12,761 bases of DNA from Candidatus Zhuqueibacterota bacterium (lineage in GTDB: Bacteria > BS750m-G25), in contig JADHWK010000065.1 in the NCBI GenBank assembly GCA_016783505.1, forward strand, positions 1 to 12,761. The letters run 5' to 3'. The translations under genes were made by a program, and so were the position numbers. Positions 1 through 6,473 of the stretch are shown here, in pieces; position 1 is the first letter of the stretch, and every line of letters starts with the position of its first letter. The notes below the pieces were generated by a model. That model was not told the origin of the DNA. It did not search any database and was given only the letters and a program-made list of their open reading frames with translations.

Positions 1-1
1 G

Positions 2-367
2 TTGCAGCGGGATCATGCCCTGATCATAGAACTGCTTTCCAATGAGATCCGTTCCGGCTCCAGTGATTCCTCCTTTATCTATGAGGACTCTTCCAGGGTA
101 GCCACCGGCCCGACTGTCCAGAGCGGGAGCTGCCTAAAAATGGGCTATCCTTCAGGGGAGGATCAGGTGTTCTATCAGGGCGGGGAGGACTTTGTGCTCA
201 TCACCCCCAGTGGGACCAAGATTCGATTGGTTACCGGGATAGTGGATAGTCTAAGGTTTTACTATGACAATGTTTCTGATTCAACCAGATACATTAATTT
301 TAATTTATTTGTGAATAATGGTAATCTGAATCTTTCAAGTAAAAACACGGTCTTTTTCCGTAATTAG
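2..367 (+). CDS. C-terminal part of a minor prepilin-like protein (5' truncated)
   Basis: The reading frame is open from the window edge to a TAG at 365-367, so the N-terminal part, where a prepilin signal would be, is missing; the TTG at position 2 is not taken as the true start. The visible 121 residues begin with a helix-like stretch (ALIIELLSNEIRSG), go on to a beta-rich segment and end in FFRN. This is the layout of the C-terminal half of PilW/GspJ-type minor pilins: tail of the long helix, then a globular domain. The context supports it, since a prepilin peptidase gene starts 10 nt downstream and a PilX-like protein follows. Codon use is visibly richer in A+T than pilM, as often seen for pilins. 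The family call is inferred from layout and neighbours, not from a diagnostic motif. Confidence 0.55.
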   Translation: MQRDHALIIELLSNEIRSGSSDSSFIYEDSSRVATGPTVQSGSCLKMGYPSGEDQVFYQGGEDFVLITPSGTKIRLVTGIVDSLRFYYDNVSDSTRYINFNLFVNNGNLNLSSKNTVFFRN

Positions 368-377
368 GTGAGTTAAA

Positions 378-1145
378 ATGATTATTCCATCCATTGCTTT
401 TTTCTGTTTCGGTAGCATTGTTGGGAGCTTTCTCAATACCGTTATATATCGGGTTCCCCGTCATGAGTCTTTATTATTTTCCTTTTCATACTGTCCTCAG
501 TGCGGTGAAAAAATACACTTCTGGGATAACATTCCCATCATAAGCTTTTTGATTCTTGGAGGGAGATGCCGCTATTGTAAGAAACCCATCCCACTCAGGT
601 ATTTTTTAGTAGAACTGGTGACCGCCTTTTTATTTATGATCTCCTATTTTAAATATGGACTGAGCTATGAACTTATCTTCTTTGCATTCCTGGCTTTCAT
701 ATTGGTTATCTTAACTTTTACTGACCTGGAAAAAAGAAGAATCCCTAATTCAGTAGTCATTGCAGGAATTTTTTTTGGTCTTTACATGTCCTTGATCTTC
801 TGGCCGCTGGCCTTTATTGATTCCTTGCTTGGCTTTTTAGTTGGGTGCGTTATGCTTCTGTTTTGGGCTGTTATGGGAAAGCTGATTTTTGGGAAGGAAA
901 GTTTAGGATGTGGGGACATAAAACTTGCGGCTATGATCGGGATTTTTCTGGGGGCGCGGGACATCCTGTTGGCCCTGTTCTTGGGCTTTCTGTTGGCGAC
1001 GGTGGGGGGGGTCCTTTTGATTTTAATGCGAAGGTTGCGATGGGACAGCCGGATGCCGTTTGCCCCCTTTTTGGCGGCTGGTTCTCTGGGAACATTATTT
1101 TTGGGTAACTCCATTTTTGCATGGTATGGAAAGTTACTGGGATAA
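378..1145 (+). CDS. pilD: Prepilin leader peptidase / N-methyltransferase (PilD/GspO family)
   Basis: This inner-membrane aspartic protease cleaves prepilin leader peptides on the cytoplasmic side and, in the classical bifunctional form, N-methylates the new first residue. The 255 residues match the family length and begin FGSIVGSFLNTVIYRVP. The zinc-binding cysteine pairs are C39/C42 (CPQC) and C64/C67 (CRYC), which are usual for bifunctional members. The two catalytic aspartates are D116, in TDLEKRRIPN, and D180, in GCGDIK. Several hydrophobic segments alternate with short polar loops, as expected for about eight membrane helices. An AGGTGAG ribosome-binding site lies 5 nt before the ATG at 378. 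The gene is only 10 nt after the minor-pilin gene, so both are probably co-transcribed. Oddity: a run of eight G at 1004-1011 sits inside the coding region. Confidence 0.93.
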   Translation: MIIPSIAFFCFGSIVGSFLNTVIYRVPRHESLLFSFSYCPQCGEKIHFWDNIPIISFLILGGRCRYCKKPIPLRYFLVELVTAFLFMISYFKYGLSYELIFFAFLAFILVILTFTDLEKRRIPNSVVIAGIFFGLYMSLIFWPLAFIDSLLGFLVGCVMLLFWAVMGKLIFGKESLGCGDIKLAAMIGIFLGARDILLALFLGFLLATVGGVLLILMRRLRWDSRMPFAPFLAAGSLGTLFLGNSIFAWYGKLLG

Positions 1146-1223
1146 AAACTTTCAGAAAAAGAATAATGCAAAATTCAAAATTATTAAAAAGGGTCACTCC
1201 AAAAGAGTTCACAATTTACGTAT

Positions 1224-1380
1224 CTGTTTAGCTAAGTGTAATCTTGTCATTGCGATCCCGAAGTTTCGGGAGAAGCAATCTGTATCATTATAAATAAAAA
1301 GATTGCTTCGTCATCCCGAATACTCGGGATTCCTCGCAATGACAGTAAAAATTTTATTTTTTCTTCAAACGGCTAAACAG
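1224..1380. repeat. Composite nested inverted repeat in the pilD / pilX-like gap
   Basis: The outer arms CTGTTTAGC (1224-1232) and GCTAAACAG (1372-1380) match perfectly. Inside them lie a left arm at 1246-1281 (GTCATTGCGATCCCGAAG...) and a right arm at 1300-1343 whose reverse complement begins GTCATTGCGAGGAATCCCGA; both end towards the centre in AGCAATCT when read inward. Each arm also holds its own hairpin of the form TCCCGA-N4-TCGGGA (1256-1271 and 1314-1329). The structure looks like a dispersed intergenic repeat (REP- or MITE-like) rather than a simple terminator. It takes up about half of the 318-nt gap at 1146-1463, in which I see no gene. Confidence 0.75.
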
Positions 1381-1422
1381 TTACCAATTTACAGTGACAT
1401 TTTTGGTCAATCATTTTGCAAT

Positions 1423-1455
1423 TTGCCTGCCTATGGGTCGCACGCAGACAGGCAA
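1423..1455. repeat. Inverted repeat just upstream of the pilX-like gene
   Basis: TTGCCTG (1423-1429) pairs with CAGGCAA (1449-1455) across a 19-nt loop. The flanks are A+T rich, and the TTG used as the start of the next gene lies 9 nt beyond the right arm, so the repeat directly abuts the coding region. It may be a further dispersed element; no T-run follows it, so I do not call it a terminator. Confidence 0.5.
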
Positions 1456-1463
1456 TTTAAATT

Positions 1464-2441
1464 TTGAAATTTGAATTTCCTGGTGTATTCGTGGCTTCAT
1501 GGCTAAGCAGCTACAAATCTGAAGAAGGTAGTATCCTGGGGATGGTCTTGATTTTCTTCGTGATCCTGACCATTGTCGGTACTGCATTTCTTAGCATGGC
1601 TTCCCAGGAAGTGATGCTCAGCAGACGCTGGGTGCTGCGGGTGCAGGCGATGGGCTTGGCTGAGGGTGGAATAAATATTGGTTTATGGCGAATAAATCAT
1701 GGGCCAGATTTATGTGGTACATTTTCTAATAGTTTTATGTCGGTTACTTATGATTCTTTATCCATGACCTTAACCTCCAATGGTACATCTGGAAATGTAT
1801 CAAAAACGGTATCTGTGGAATTGTATAAAGATCATCCGTTTAACCATGTTGTCGCTTACAATACTCTATTGGACACCAGTAATTATCATATAAATTATCT
1901 GAAAGGGCACGGCATTAAGTATTTCAATCCGTTACCTCAAGTTAGTATGGATTACTACGATACTTCAGGTGTTGGTAATTATCACCATGCTGGGGACACC
2001 ACCTTTAGCGCTACGCTTGATAGTGGGATTCACTACATAGTTGGCGATGTGTGGATGAGGAGCGGAAGTAGTCTAAATGGTACAATAGTCGTTATGGGTG
2101 GTATAAAATTTACTGGAAGTGTAACTATACAGGCACAACAGATGCCTGACAGCTCTCTCTATTATCCTGCCATAATAGTTAGGGATACGGCGGAGACAGA
2201 TATTTCCGGTACTCCTCTGCTGACTATAAAAGGAGCGGTATTTTCAACGGGGTACGTGAATTTCAAAGGGGATACCCTTACGGGACCCATTGTGGCGGAC
2301 AGGGTAGAACTTAAAAGCAATGTAGTAATTACTGATTATGGCAGTGATACCTATTACCAATATCCCCCGGGCTTTGTGGGGCCGGATAATTACGATTGGG
2401 ATAAATTTATTAAAAAGGGGAGCTGGCAGAGCTTCGATTGA
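1464..2441 (+). CDS. PilX-like minor pilin / pilus assembly protein
   Basis: This is a 325-residue protein with one N-terminal hydrophobic helix (about residues 24-46) in the context EEGSILGMVLIFFVILTIVG, followed by an amphipathic stretch ending LAEGGINIGLW. That pattern is typical of the PilX N-terminal domain of type IV pilus minor pilins, where E/R-G-S/A precedes the helix. The C-terminal half has repeated short beta-strand units rich in G, V and T (for example GDVWMRSGSSLNGTIVV and later GPIVADRVELKSNVVI), suggesting a beta-solenoid, as in PilX-like proteins with adhesin-type tails. The start is uncertain: TTG 1464 and GTG 1491 are both possible and neither has a good ribosome-binding site. 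The upstream repeat runs almost up to the start. The gene is A+T rich compared with pilM. It is separated by repeats from both neighbours. Confidence 0.65.
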   Translation: MKFEFPGVFVASWLSSYKSEEGSILGMVLIFFVILTIVGTAFLSMASQEVMLSRRWVLRVQAMGLAEGGINIGLWRINHGPDLCGTFSNSFMSVTYDSLSMTLTSNGTSGNVSKTVSVELYKDHPFNHVVAYNTLLDTSNYHINYLKGHGIKYFNPLPQVSMDYYDTSGVGNYHHAGDTTFSATLDSGIHYIVGDVWMRSGSSLNGTIVVMGGIKFTGSVTIQAQQMPDSSLYYPAIIVRDTAETDISGTPLLTIKGAVFSTGYVNFKGDTLTGPIVADRVELKSNVVITDYGSDTYYQYPPGFVGPDNYDWDKFIKKGSWQSFD

Positions 2442-2636
2442 ATGTAACAGTTCACCACGGAATCTCATCAGTCGGGCGCCTGACTGACGGAACTACACAG
2501 AAGTGTTCCGCTATCAGCAATCAGTCATCAGATATCAGCAATAAGTAATCAACAACAGCCATCTTTGTTCCCGAACCATCGGGAACTTGTCCCGACACCT
2601 CGGGATTAGTGGCTTAACTGTTACGATTGAATAAAC
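2442..2636. repeat. Repeat-rich spacer before pilM
   Basis: No gene is visible. Contents in order: a 20-nt hairpin TCAGTCGGGCGCCTGACTGA (2468-2487), which has a relative with three mismatches on the opposite strand at 10920-10939; short direct repeats of ATCAGCAAT / ATCAGATATCAG type (about 2513-2545); and two adjacent hairpins of the window-wide family TCCCGA-N4-TCGGGA at 2569-2584 (extended to GTTCCCGA...TCGGGAAC, 2567-2586) and 2590-2605. The motif GGCTTAACTGTTAC (about 2612-2625) resembles the outer arm of the repeat upstream of the pilX-like gene. No clear promoter or ribosome-binding site for pilM can be seen in this stretch. Confidence 0.7.
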
Positions 2637-3707
2637 ATGCTGTTCAAGGAGAAAAGAACTGTCGGGCTGGACATCGGGAGCAACGCCATAAAGGCGGTCG
2701 GCTTGAGGAAGGGGAAGAAAATTCAGGTGGATTTTCTGAAAGCAATTGATCTATATCAAAGCCGAAAGGTAAGCCGACCCGGGGACTTAAGCGATACTTT
2801 ATTAGTGCAGGTGGTTCGGGAATTATTAGGGGGAATAAAAGGGGGATTAAAAAAAGTGAAGACTTCCGTTTCAAGCACCACCGCTTTAACCCGGATGATG
2901 GAATTGCCCCTCCTGCCTGACGATGAACTAAAGGCCGCCATCCGGTGGGACGTGGCCCACATCATTCCCTTCGATATGGAAGGGGTTGAGTTTGACTACC
3001 ACGTTTTAGATGTAGATAAGAACCGAAACCGGCAGATGGTGATCGTTGGTCTGGTGGCCGGGGAGGAGATGAACAGACATCTGGACATCCTCTCCCGGAC
3101 GAATCTGGAGCCCGAGATCGTGGACATTGATACCCTGTCCGTGTATAACTGTTTTGTGGCCCTGCATGACCTCCAAGAAGGGGAAACGGAGGCCGTCCTG
3201 GATATAGGATCGGAGCGGACAAACCTAATCATGCTTAATCCCCCCCATAACCCCTTCTTCAAGGTCATTACCCTTGGGGGTAACACCCTCACCCGGGCCA
3301 TTGAGAAACATTTTCATACCCCCTTTATCAATGCGGAAAAGCGGAAGCTTTTGGTGGACTGCCAACGGGTCAACGATGCCTGGCTTATGGAGCAGAGTCA
3401 GGACTTTCAGTGGGTGAAATCCCTGCTGGGGATGGTGGCAGGGCTCGCCGAGGGGGTAAAAAGGGCGGATATTTACTACCAGATTATGCAGGGGGTGGGG
3501 GGGATAAAAAGGGTATTCCTAACCGGGGGGGGATCGAAGCTGAAAAACCTTGATGTCCTGCTGGCCAACGACCTTCAGATCCCCGTCATCCACTGGAACC
3601 CCCTTAAGGAGGAAAAACTGGGGATTAACGATCAGCAAGATGAGGTTGAGGAGTGGGGACCCCATTTCGCCGTTGCTTTAGGGCTGGCCCTGCGGGAGGA
3701 GGTATGA
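2637..3707 (+). CDS. pilM: Type IV pilus assembly protein PilM, actin-like ATPase
   Basis: PilM is a cytoplasmic, actin-fold, ATP-binding protein that recruits PilN by binding its short N-terminal tail and so anchors the PilNOP subcomplex. The 356 residues match the family length. The first phosphate loop is VGLDIGSNAIKAV (D12), the second is VLDIGSERTNL (near residue 190), and the adenosine motif is FLTGGGSKL (near residue 298). The segment MMELPLLPDDELKAAIRWDV is very typical of PilM. The ATG at 2637 gives the usual N-terminus but has no visible Shine-Dalgarno sequence, because a repeat-rich spacer lies directly upstream. The end overlaps pilN by ATGA. Two G runs lie late in the gene: seven G at 3497-3503 and eight at 3525-3532, the latter encoding the Gly-rich adenosine motif. 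Confidence 0.93.
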   Translation: MLFKEKRTVGLDIGSNAIKAVGLRKGKKIQVDFLKAIDLYQSRKVSRPGDLSDTLLVQVVRELLGGIKGGLKKVKTSVSSTTALTRMMELPLLPDDELKAAIRWDVAHIIPFDMEGVEFDYHVLDVDKNRNRQMVIVGLVAGEEMNRHLDILSRTNLEPEIVDIDTLSVYNCFVALHDLQEGETEAVLDIGSERTNLIMLNPPHNPFFKVITLGGNTLTRAIEKHFHTPFINAEKRKLLVDCQRVNDAWLMEQSQDFQWVKSLLGMVAGLAEGVKRADIYYQIMQGVGGIKRVFLTGGGSKLKNLDVLLANDLQIPVIHWNPLKEEKLGINDQQDEVEEWGPHFAVALGLALREEV

Positions 3708-4300
3708 GATTGATCCAGTTGAATCTTTTGGGAACCACCGCCATCAGGAAGAAACGGAAAAAGATCAGGTTTTATATCACATTTGCCTACATCTGTGTCT
3801 GGCTGTTTTCCATCTACACCCTTTTTTATATCTATAAGACCAATCTCTTTATTTCGACGGTCTATCAAAAGGAGATTCAAAAAATCCATACTGACATCGC
3901 TTCGTTGAGGCCTAAGTTTGCCAACATTGATAAATTATATCAGGAGAAGAAGACCATTGAAGCTAAAAAGAGCCTCTATCGGCAGGATTTTTATCGGCCG
4001 GGCAGTTGGTTGGATAAGATGATGGCCCTCTCAAGGAAAATTCCCGAAAATATCAGGCTGGAGGAACTATCAGTGAACACTAAACCCGATAAAGGTAAAG
4101 GAAAGGAGAAAATCAAACTCGTAGGATATACCCTTATTGACCGGGAGCAACAGGACGTGACCCAGCTCAATGTCTTTAAACGATTTCTTGAGGATGATGG
4201 GCGATTTATGGAGGGTCTGGAGAAAATCGAGGTGCTTCAGGGTCGGATCGGAAAGAAAGGAAAGGACCCGGTGATGACGTTTGTCCTCGGGGTCTATTAG
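3704..4300 (+). CDS. pilN: Type IV pilus inner-membrane protein PilN
   Basis: PilN is a bitopic inner-membrane protein that joins cytoplasmic PilM to periplasmic PilO. The 198-residue product starts MRLIQLNLLG, matching the conserved short cytoplasmic tail (I-N-L-L type) that docks into PilM. A basic stretch (RKKRKK) is followed by one membrane helix at about residues 24-44, then a periplasmic coiled-coil-like segment and an alpha/beta domain. The chosen ATG at 3704 overlaps the pilM stop and has GGAGG (3697-3701) as ribosome-binding site. An in-frame start 17 codons upstream would lie inside pilM and lacks this signal. The operon is tight: 14 nt separate it from pilO. Assignment rests on tail motif, topology and gene order. 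Confidence 0.88.
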   Translation: MRLIQLNLLGTTAIRKKRKKIRFYITFAYICVWLFSIYTLFYIYKTNLFISTVYQKEIQKIHTDIASLRPKFANIDKLYQEKKTIEAKKSLYRQDFYRPGSWLDKMMALSRKIPENIRLEELSVNTKPDKGKGKEKIKLVGYTLIDREQQDVTQLNVFKRFLEDDGRFMEGLEKIEVLQGRIGKKGKDPVMTFVLGVY

Positions 4301-4314
4301 ATTCAGGAGGAACC

Positions 4315-4881
4315 TTGAAGAAGAGAACATCGGTTTTAAAAAATATCTTTAAACTTCACTGGATGTTGATGGCTATTTTCGTGTATTCCGGTGCCTTAGC
4401 CTTCGGGAATTTTGTGATTATCAAACCGCAAATACGGAAATACGAAACCCTGAAAAAGCAGCGAGAGTCCCTGGATGATATCTACCTCAGGGTTCGATCC
4501 ATTGATGTGGAACAGGTCCTGAAGTACCTCCAGGCCGAACTGGAAGAATCCCAGAAGCTTAAAACCGCTTTTGAATCCCGTACGATAAGGAAAGAGGATT
4601 TTTCGACGGTTCTGGGTGAGCTGAACCGAATCGTGCAAAAAACCGGGGTTAAGCTCCAGTCTATTGATCCCTCAAATGAGTCGGATGGGATTCTCGGTAG
4701 CTTTCAAAAAAAGCCAGTACGGATCAGCTTTCAGGGTTCTTATCCCCAGTTCTTGACTTTTCTGGGGGAGCTGGAGCAGTCCCGATTTTGGCTGTTGATT
4801 GACTCTTACAGCGTTATGGACGATCCCAAAGATCGGAAGAATCATATCTTCAAAATCGTCGTTTATTCTATTGTATCTTAA
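4315..4881 (+). CDS. pilO: Type IV pilus inner-membrane protein PilO
   Basis: PilO is the partner of PilN in the periplasmic alignment complex. The 188 residues show a basic N-terminus, one membrane helix (about residues 16-36), a coiled-coil region (residues 38-80, rich in K, E, L, Q) and a C-terminal ferredoxin-like domain including FQGSYPQFLTFLGELEQSRFW. That last segment is the recognisable PilO stretch (G-x-Y-x-x-hydrophobic... F-L-x-x-L-E). The start is TTG at 4315, preceded by AGGAGG at 4305-4310; no ATG in frame sits nearer. It lies 14 nt after pilN, and the next gene starts 4 nt after its stop, so translational coupling is likely. Confidence 0.88.
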   Translation: MKKRTSVLKNIFKLHWMLMAIFVYSGALAFGNFVIIKPQIRKYETLKKQRESLDDIYLRVRSIDVEQVLKYLQAELEESQKLKTAFESRTIRKEDFSTVLGELNRIVQKTGVKLQSIDPSNESDGILGSFQKKPVRISFQGSYPQFLTFLGELEQSRFWLLIDSYSVMDDPKDRKNHIFKIVVYSIVS

Positions 4882-4885
4882 ATAT

Positions 4886-5401
4886 ATGGAAGGGAAGAAA
4901 AAAATTATCATTCTGATGGCCCTGGTTTTCTTTTTGGCCCTTGCCTGGTTTCTGGTTTTGAGAAATCCGGGGCAGGGGGCCACCGTTCAGACTTGGGTCA
5001 GCGACGACGACCAGAGGATCGAAGTGGCCCTAATTGACAATATTATCCAGGAAATCCAGGACCTGAAGGGACCGGTGGAGGGCGATTTGGGGTCTGAGCT
5101 CACTACCTTGGCTACCCTGGATTTGGGACGGGTGCGGGATCCCTTTACCTTCGTCGAACAAAAGAAATCCATCGGTAGGAAGAAACCACCCGGGGGTAAA
5201 AAAAGGAATATGCGAATCCCCCGGCTTGACCTCACCGGCATAATTTTTGACCGGGAGAAACCGGCGGCCATCATCAACGGTGAGGTGTATATCGAAGGGA
5301 ACATCGTTAAAGGGTTTCGAGTGGTGCGAATATCCAAAAGTGGGGTTAAACTGGTCTCCAAGGAGATCCAGATTTACTTAAAAGCCCCCGAATTTGATTG
5401 A
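4886..5401 (+). CDS. pilP: Type IV pilus protein PilP-like, membrane-anchored
   Basis: PilP bridges the PilNO complex to the N-terminal domains of the secretin PilQ in the periplasm. The 171 residues begin with a short basic tail and one hydrophobic helix (residues 7-25). The family motif RDPF is at residues 84-87, after a low-complexity linker. The C-terminal beta domain (LTGIIFDREKPAAIINGE and on) matches the PilP/GspC homology-region layout. Classical PilP is a lipoprotein; here no lipobox cysteine is seen, so it looks anchored by a membrane helix like GspC. The ATG at 4886 lies 4 nt after the pilO stop. A longer frame from 4799 would overlap pilO heavily and is not preferred. The ribosome-binding site is weak. 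A shortened relative follows directly downstream. Confidence 0.8.
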   Translation: MEGKKKIIILMALVFFLALAWFLVLRNPGQGATVQTWVSDDDQRIEVALIDNIIQEIQDLKGPVEGDLGSELTTLATLDLGRVRDPFTFVEQKKSIGRKKPPGGKKRNMRIPRLDLTGIIFDREKPAAIINGEVYIEGNIVKGFRVVRISKSGVKLVSKEIQIYLKAPEFD

Positions 5402-5410
5402 GGAGTGGAA

Positions 5411-5791
5411 GTGATAACAAAGAAACAGCGGTTGATCAAACTGGCACTTATTTACCTCATATTGTGTATAATTCCTCTCTTTATTTTTCAGTTTGGTTCT
5501 CATTCAAAAAGTCAAAAGAAACTCATTGACGTTGGGAAAATCAGAGAATCTTTTGTTCAAAAAGTTTAAGAAACGATTAAAGAGAAAGGATTGGAGCAGT
5601 CTATTTCCAAACTGGTTTTTGATAAAAAGTCTTTCGGTTTGACCACGGGTGATAGGGATTGTCTAAAAGTTGGTGATGTTGTGATGGGTTATAAGATAGT
5701 GAAAATTGATTCAAATAAAGTCACTTTGGTAAATGGCGAGCAGAAAATTGAACTATCTGTAAATGATTTGTTTGTAAGATCATTTGAATAG
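5411..5791 (+). pseudogene. pilP-like paralogue interrupted by one in-frame TAA
   Basis: A GTG at 5411, with AGGAG 5 nt upstream, opens a frame with a basic tail and one membrane helix (LIKLALIYLILCIIPLFIF). The frame stops at TAA 5567-5569 after 52 residues, yet continues open in exactly the same frame to TAG 5789-5791. The downstream part contains LKVGDVVMGYKIVKIDSNKV, which lines up with the C-terminal part of the PilP protein next to it (YIEGNIVKGFRVVRISKSGV). Read through, it would be a 126-codon product: membrane anchor, short linker, PilP/GspC-like beta domain. It appears to be a shortened duplicate of pilP lacking the RDPF region. A CAA-to-TAA change would explain the break. It could be a recent pseudogene, a sequencing error, or a true two-part gene. 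It is more A+T rich than pilP. Confidence 0.65.
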
Positions 5792-5801
5792 GGGGGGAGA
5801 T

Positions 5802-6461
5802 ATGAAAAAATCAATAATATTTTTTATCCTACTTCTAATACCAGTGTTGCTCACCTGCGATAAAGACATCTTAGACCCGAAGAGTATATCTCTGGCGACC
5901 TTGAAAGGAAGTGTGGTGGAATCGGTGCTTCAAAATCCATTATCTGGGGTTACGGTGGGGGTTTCCAACCATACCGAGTCTGTACAGACCGATTCGATGG
6001 GACAGTATGCCTTAGAAGTGGAGTTGGAAACCTCCATCTCTTCTGAGGTAGTGACGCTAACCGCCCAGAAAGCGGGTTACGACCCCTTTGAACTTAAAGA
6101 TGTGACTGTCGAAGCTAATAAAACGGTAGAGATCCCTAAAATTTCACTGGATCCAGAGACATATATTGCCCAAATGACCGGTTCGGTGGTGGACACGGGG
6201 GGAATTGCTCTGGAGGGGGTCTTGATTACGGTTTTCAACCATGCGGAGACCAGCCTTACCGATAGTTCCGGGGTGTTCAGTTTTATTGTGGTGATTGATG
6301 ATCCAGTTGAAGATGTATTTGTAGGGGCCACTAAGGCGGGTTACGGGTATGCGGATCCTAATATTGATCCTGAGAAGGGGATTATGGTTACCCTAGAGTC
6401 CGAAGAGACTACTGTAGTTCCTACTGTTGTTTTAAAACCCACATCGTGGGGAAAACAATAA
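5802..6461 (+). CDS. Lipoprotein with two carboxypeptidase-regulatory-like repeats
   Basis: The 219-residue product starts with a lipoprotein-type signal, MKKSIIFFILLLIPVLLTC, with C19 as the likely lipidated residue (Thr before Cys is less usual) and Asp at +2. Two tandem beta-sandwich repeats follow, about residues 34-117 and 125-213. Both share G-S-V-V, L-x-G-V, N-H-x-E, T-D-S-x-G-x-(Y/F) and K-A-G-Y, the pattern of CarboxypepD_reg / PEGA-like domains. These fold as Ig-like sandwiches and often occur in surface proteins. The start at 5802 follows a seven-G run and GGGGAGA, acting as ribosome-binding site. It lies between the pilP genes and pilQ, the position where a secretin partner or pilotin may be encoded. 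A role in placing or stabilising the secretin is inference only. Confidence 0.7.
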   Translation: MKKSIIFFILLLIPVLLTCDKDILDPKSISLATLKGSVVESVLQNPLSGVTVGVSNHTESVQTDSMGQYALEVELETSISSEVVTLTAQKAGYDPFELKDVTVEANKTVEIPKISLDPETYIAQMTGSVVDTGGIALEGVLITVFNHAETSLTDSSGVFSFIVVIDDPVEDVFVGATKAGYGYADPNIDPEKGIMVTLESEETTVVPTVVLKPTSWGKQ

Positions 6462-6473
6462 GGATTGGATAAG

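Noticed and set aside
2513-2545. ATCAGCAAT-type repeats as a possible CRISPR array
   Set aside because: Units are only 9-12 nt, irregular and imperfect, with no spacers of even length and no cas genes in the window.
3653-3703. Longer PilN start inside pilM
   Set aside because: The ATG at 3704 has a strong GGAGG site, overlaps the pilM stop as ATGA, and gives the conserved N-L-L tail at the very N-terminus.
4799-4885. Longer PilP start inside pilO
   Set aside because: It would overlap pilO by over 80 nt and add a segment that is only the shadow of pilO; the ATG at 4886 gives a normal basic tail and membrane helix.
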